Shown piece by piece: positions 61,084 through 64,000 of a stretch of 64,000 bases of DNA (position 1 is the first letter of the stretch; the number at the start of each line of letters is the position of its first letter). The position numbers and the translations under genes were made by a program. The DNA is from Byssochlamys sp. IMV 00236 (lineage: Eukaryota > Ascomycota > Eurotiomycetes > Eurotiales > Thermoascaceae). The stretch spans positions 124,001 through 188,000 of the forward strand of contig MSJH02000482.1 of the NCBI GenBank assembly GCA_001931875.2, given 5' to 3'. Below the pieces are notes generated by a model, which had not been told where the DNA came from, ran no database searches, and was given only the letters and a program-made list of their open reading frames with translations.

Positions 61084-63510
61084 TCAGAACCGCTTAGTAC
61101 TACCTAGCTGAAACGCCAAGTTGCACGCAGTGTTATAAAAGTAATGGAATTCCTGCTTGAGCGCGTCATCTGCGGAGAGCATAGAATCGAGACCAGCAGC
61201 AGCAAAGGCGTTATCGATGGTTTGGCCACTCATAATGTCCATATCCAGCGAGAGCACCGTGGAGTGTTCTCCGAACGGGGGTAGAAGGCGGTAGAATGCG
61301 TAACTAAGCTTCTCTCCATGGAAATCGTAGATATGAAAGCGTGATGTCCTGAACTTGACCAAAGGTGGGAAAACATACGTCCCAGTAACATACTCGTCTG
61401 ATTGCCCGACTGTCTCCGCATCCTTGGGATTATTTTGGGGGTTGATGAGCTTCTTGGGAAGCGATATGTCAAAGAAGGCTTGAGATGCGTGCTGGTTCTC
61501 ATCAGCCTGGGTCCGGAAAGGAAGGCTCTGCAAGAGATTGGCGATGCTCGTCACGAAAGGCTCCCCTTCTGATCGATGGGCTGCATGGCCTAGAGGAATT
61601 TCACCGGGATTTTGGCCTTCAAGTAGATCGTAGAGTGTTTTCTTTGTGAGTCGAAGATCTTGACTGTTTTCGGGAAGTAAATAATCAATGCTGTTTTCCT
61701 GTAGAACTGCCTCGGCACTGCGTATGACCACGGAAGTTGAGGATGCAGGGTCACCATCACCATTCAGCATGCCAACCTCAATATCGAGGATGGGGAAAGC
61801 GACGGGATTCGAGATAGAGGGCGTTAGTCGGAAACGATGGATTATTTGATGATCAGTTCCGGGAAACGGTGTCAATACCCGTATGAAAGGTCCAATTCTT
61901 GGGATATTTTCTAAGAAAATGCGGCGAGTCGACAGTTCTCCAAGGCGAGCAGCGCTGAAGGTTCTATCGCCCTGGCCGATATTGTCGAGGAACAGACACT
62001 GCCCAACTTTGGCTGTCAGGCTCTCTCTGATATGAGCTTGGTTAAGTGATTTCATGTCGATGGCTGGTGTCTGTCTGAGTAATCCTAGGAGATCACTAGA
62101 TAGATGCTCCCTGTGCTGGTCAAAGAAAGGAGCCACCGACTTGTGTCTATCGGCTCCCTTGGTGGGGAAAGCCCATCGAAACCATTGCGCGCCTCTGTCA
62201 GACAAAGATGCCCTTTCACCAGGATCGACTGAATACGCGCTCGCCTCCTCAGATGTGGGCAGGTAAGTGCAGAATGGTATGGGGCCAATGGTCTTCCGAT
62301 GGAGAGCGATATCTATGTCCCGTCGAGCCTTATCTGCTTCGGATTTGTTCCCGGCAAGATAATACATAGTGCCCTGAGAATCACGGCCCTTTCTCTCGAA
62401 AACCACTCCATGGTTCTGTTCCAGCTCGTTTATGAATTCAGGCGAGAGATGACGGTTTTCAATGTAAGAAGCATTTGGAGGAAGAGAGAGAGTAACGCTC
62501 TCTTCTTGTATTCTTGCAGTGACGTTATGTATCTGCTCGTAGATCTGGGTACACGAATGTTCGTTACCAGTGACCCTCACGAGATTCAAGGAATGCGTGA
62601 CATCGATCTTTGCCTGATGATATTGCGCCAGGTCGCGAAAGGAGAAATGTTCGGAATTTAGAAGCAAGGCGATAGCATGAGATGGTAGATGTAAGTCGAG
62701 TTGGCCAAGTTCTCCAGCGACGCCCAGGCGCCAGCAGTCTCGAAGTATCCTTTCAGCAAGGAGCCCTTTGCCGCTGAGCTTCTCAGCAGCAGCAGTTCTG
62801 TCTGATATACGCTCCTGCGATGAGGGATCCGTCTCTAAAAAGAGAGATGTTCCTGGCTTCCAATTGACCTGATTTGTACCTCCGTCACCATTCTCACCAA
62901 TCAAGTCTGATGGTCTAAATCTGGAAATATAGGCGCCCAATTGACTAGACGTAAAGGACTGCTCGAGCTTTTGGCGCAGATCGTTCCATTCAGTATTGTT
63001 CAGCTTGTCGTGTGGCGCATAAAGTAGACGGAACTCTTCAATGTTGGCATCTACTTCTGCGAAACTAGGCATACTCCTCTCTTTGTCAAGTTCCTCCAAT
63101 ATAGATAAAAGCTCGTCGTCCCCGTCCGATTTCTTCTCCGTTATTTCTTTCCGGACCCGTCTATTGCCTTTCCGAGATGGTACAATGACCACCTCTCCGG
63201 GTCTACCTAATGTGCTGACATCAAGTGTGACTTTCTGTGCCTTCGAGGAGCGCAGCCCACGCTTGCATATTCGGGGTCGCTGGGGGTGTGACTGGGACTC
63301 GTGAGAATCATCGTCTGGGGCGTCATGATATCGGGCGAATTGGTGGCGACCATCAGACGCCGCGAGTAAAGAAGTTTCTCTGCATGCAGGGGATAATCGG
63401 CGTCTCAGGAGCCCCACTGCATTCCTAGAATGCCTGGATAACATATGTAAGAACAGAGTAAAGAGAGCCGAAGTAACTACCTTGGGTTGAAAGCTAGCAC
63501 AAAAGTTCAT
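61084..63510 (-). CDS. sls1: Mitochondrial inner-membrane regulator Sls1
   Basis: Fungal Sls1-family protein that links mitochondrial transcription to translation at the inner membrane. The frame is uninterrupted, 808 aa from the first ATG. A second in-frame ATG at 63444 gives 786 aa starting MLSRHSRNAVGLLRRRLSPA, a textbook Arg-rich mitochondrial presequence; I think this is the real start. Internal family-like segments include VEEFRLLYAPHDKL-type wording (here IEEFRLLYAPHDKL), TSSQLGAYISRF, KGLLAERILRDCWRLG and a KH-like region with NLVRVTGNEHSC. The C-terminal part has YVFPPLVKFRTSRFHIYDFHG and ends TACNLAFQLGSTKRF. The assignment rests on recall of the family pattern. Confidence 0.82.
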   Translation of the reverse strand: MNFCASFQPKVVTSALFTLFLHMLSRHSRNAVGLLRRRLSPACRETSLLAASDGRHQFARYHDAPDDDSHESQSHPQRPRICKRGLRSSKAQKVTLDVSTLGRPGEVVIVPSRKGNRRVRKEITEKKSDGDDELLSILEELDKERSMPSFAEVDANIEEFRLLYAPHDKLNNTEWNDLRQKLEQSFTSSQLGAYISRFRPSDLIGENGDGGTNQVNWKPGTSLFLETDPSSQERISDRTAAAEKLSGKGLLAERILRDCWRLGVAGELGQLDLHLPSHAIALLLNSEHFSFRDLAQYHQAKIDVTHSLNLVRVTGNEHSCTQIYEQIHNVTARIQEESVTLSLPPNASYIENRHLSPEFINELEQNHGVVFERKGRDSQGTMYYLAGNKSEADKARRDIDIALHRKTIGPIPFCTYLPTSEEASAYSVDPGERASLSDRGAQWFRWAFPTKGADRHKSVAPFFDQHREHLSSDLLGLLRQTPAIDMKSLNQAHIRESLTAKVGQCLFLDNIGQGDRTFSAARLGELSTRRIFLENIPRIGPFIRVLTPFPGTDHQIIHRFRLTPSISNPVAFPILDIEVGMLNGDGDPASSTSVVIRSAEAVLQENSIDYLLPENSQDLRLTKKTLYDLLEGQNPGEIPLGHAAHRSEGEPFVTSIANLLQSLPFRTQADENQHASQAFFDISLPKKLINPQNNPKDAETVGQSDEYVTGTYVFPPLVKFRTSRFHIYDFHGEKLSYAFYRLLPPFGEHSTVLSLDMDIMSGQTIDNAFAAAGLDSMLSADDALKQEFHYFYNTACNLAFQLGSTKRF

Positions 63511-64000
63511 GCTCCGCGGAGTTTCTGAGCGGAAGCTACCTGATTTCGCGCTAAGCTCTAATGGGATACTTCAGACCTGAGGCATCAAACGCGTTTCAGG
63601 CCTTCTCATTTGCTGAGGGTCACGTGGCGCTGCAGTACGGTCGCGCAGAAGGACCATTGGTGGGAATATCAAAATGCCTCAGATCCGCTAATTTATAGGC
63701 CCTCCTATTGGCCGGCGATTGTAAGCGCGAACATCGAAATTACCTCCGACCCACTAATTCTCAGGTCTTCTCATTGGCCTACGTAGTATAATGCCAAGCC
63801 GGTATAAAGGTTAAAACTCCTCAAACACGCTAATTTGTAGGCGCTCTGATCAGTCATAATATTATTTAGGCCAATTAGATTGCTTCAGACGCGGAGTATA
63901 ATAACACTTAACAACGGGCTCTGCAACGAGTACAACTACTATATTCTTTCTTTTGTTTCTGAAAGATAGAGATGGCTATCTGCCGCTGGTATCGTCGAGA
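63511..64000. promoter_or_regulatory. Upstream region of sls1 with imperfect CCAAT-containing repeats
   Basis: Three imperfect copies of a ~37-bp unit lie at 63677-63713, 63743-63779 and 63819-63855, sharing CCTC-x-GAYCC-x-CTAATT-x-GG-x-CTC-x-ATTGG wording. The first two end in ATTGGCC, the reverse of a CCAAT box. Further ATTGG/CCAAT words occur near 63655 and 63871. They could be binding sites for the CCAAT-binding complex, or a decayed tandem repeat. Confidence 0.5.

Overview
The window is 64 kb of a filamentous ascomycete nuclear chromosome, most likely an Aspergillus/Penicillium-type (Eurotiales) fungus. The basis is the gene content (CSN5/csnE, a multi-exon Ras GEF, PP2A-A/Tpd3, Sls1, fungal APH and HNH families), short introns of about 50-70 nt with GTRNGT donors and CTRAC-like branch sites, pyrimidine-rich leaders, and no operons. 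Proteins were recognised by reading motifs; no database search was run. Exon coordinates were derived by hand from splice consensus and reading-phase agreement.

Layout. 1-10.2 kb: Ras GEF (Cdc25), then divergent CSN5 and the Ase1/PRC1 microtubule bundler. 11.2-15.3 kb: mitochondrial glutamyl-tRNA synthetase divergent from a farnesylatable class-I DnaJ whose start codon is split by an intron. 16.8-24.4 kb: an IlvD/EDD sugar-acid-type dehydratase, a small uncharacterised protein with a long uORF-bearing leader, a hotdog thioesterase ending in SKL, a small TM/Arg-rich protein and an Asn/Gln-rich hexapeptide-repeat protein. 24.5-28.4 kb: a gene-poor, decayed island with a Ty3/gypsy chromodomain relic and an HNH-type pseudogene whose stops all look like C-to-T changes. 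28.6-35.2 kb: a Pus9/Rib2-type pseudouridine synthase, a Gfo/Idh/MocA oxidoreductase, a heme-oxygenase-like protein and a truncated APH-type kinase gene. 35.6-46.4 kb: a DUF5519-like membrane protein, a fungal kinase-like protein with a presequence, a six-TM protein, a GT90/CAP10 glycosyltransferase and a ferric-reductase-type heme membrane protein. 47.1-63.5 kb: housekeeping block with PP2A scaffold, cytosolic PheRS beta chain, ribosomal protein S3, Ymr1-type myotubularin phosphatase, a GH5 glucanase and the mitochondrial regulator Sls1. A run of 22 N at 60409-60430 marks a sequence gap.

Most genes are independent housekeeping units. I see no biosynthetic cluster, prophage, CRISPR array, rRNA or convincing tRNA. 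The most unusual items are the split start codon, the Asn/Gln hexapeptide repeat protein, the 21-codon uORF in an optimal context, the decayed HNH/chromodomain island, and the CCAAT-bearing imperfect repeats upstream of sls1. I did not find strong evidence for a wholly new multi-gene system.
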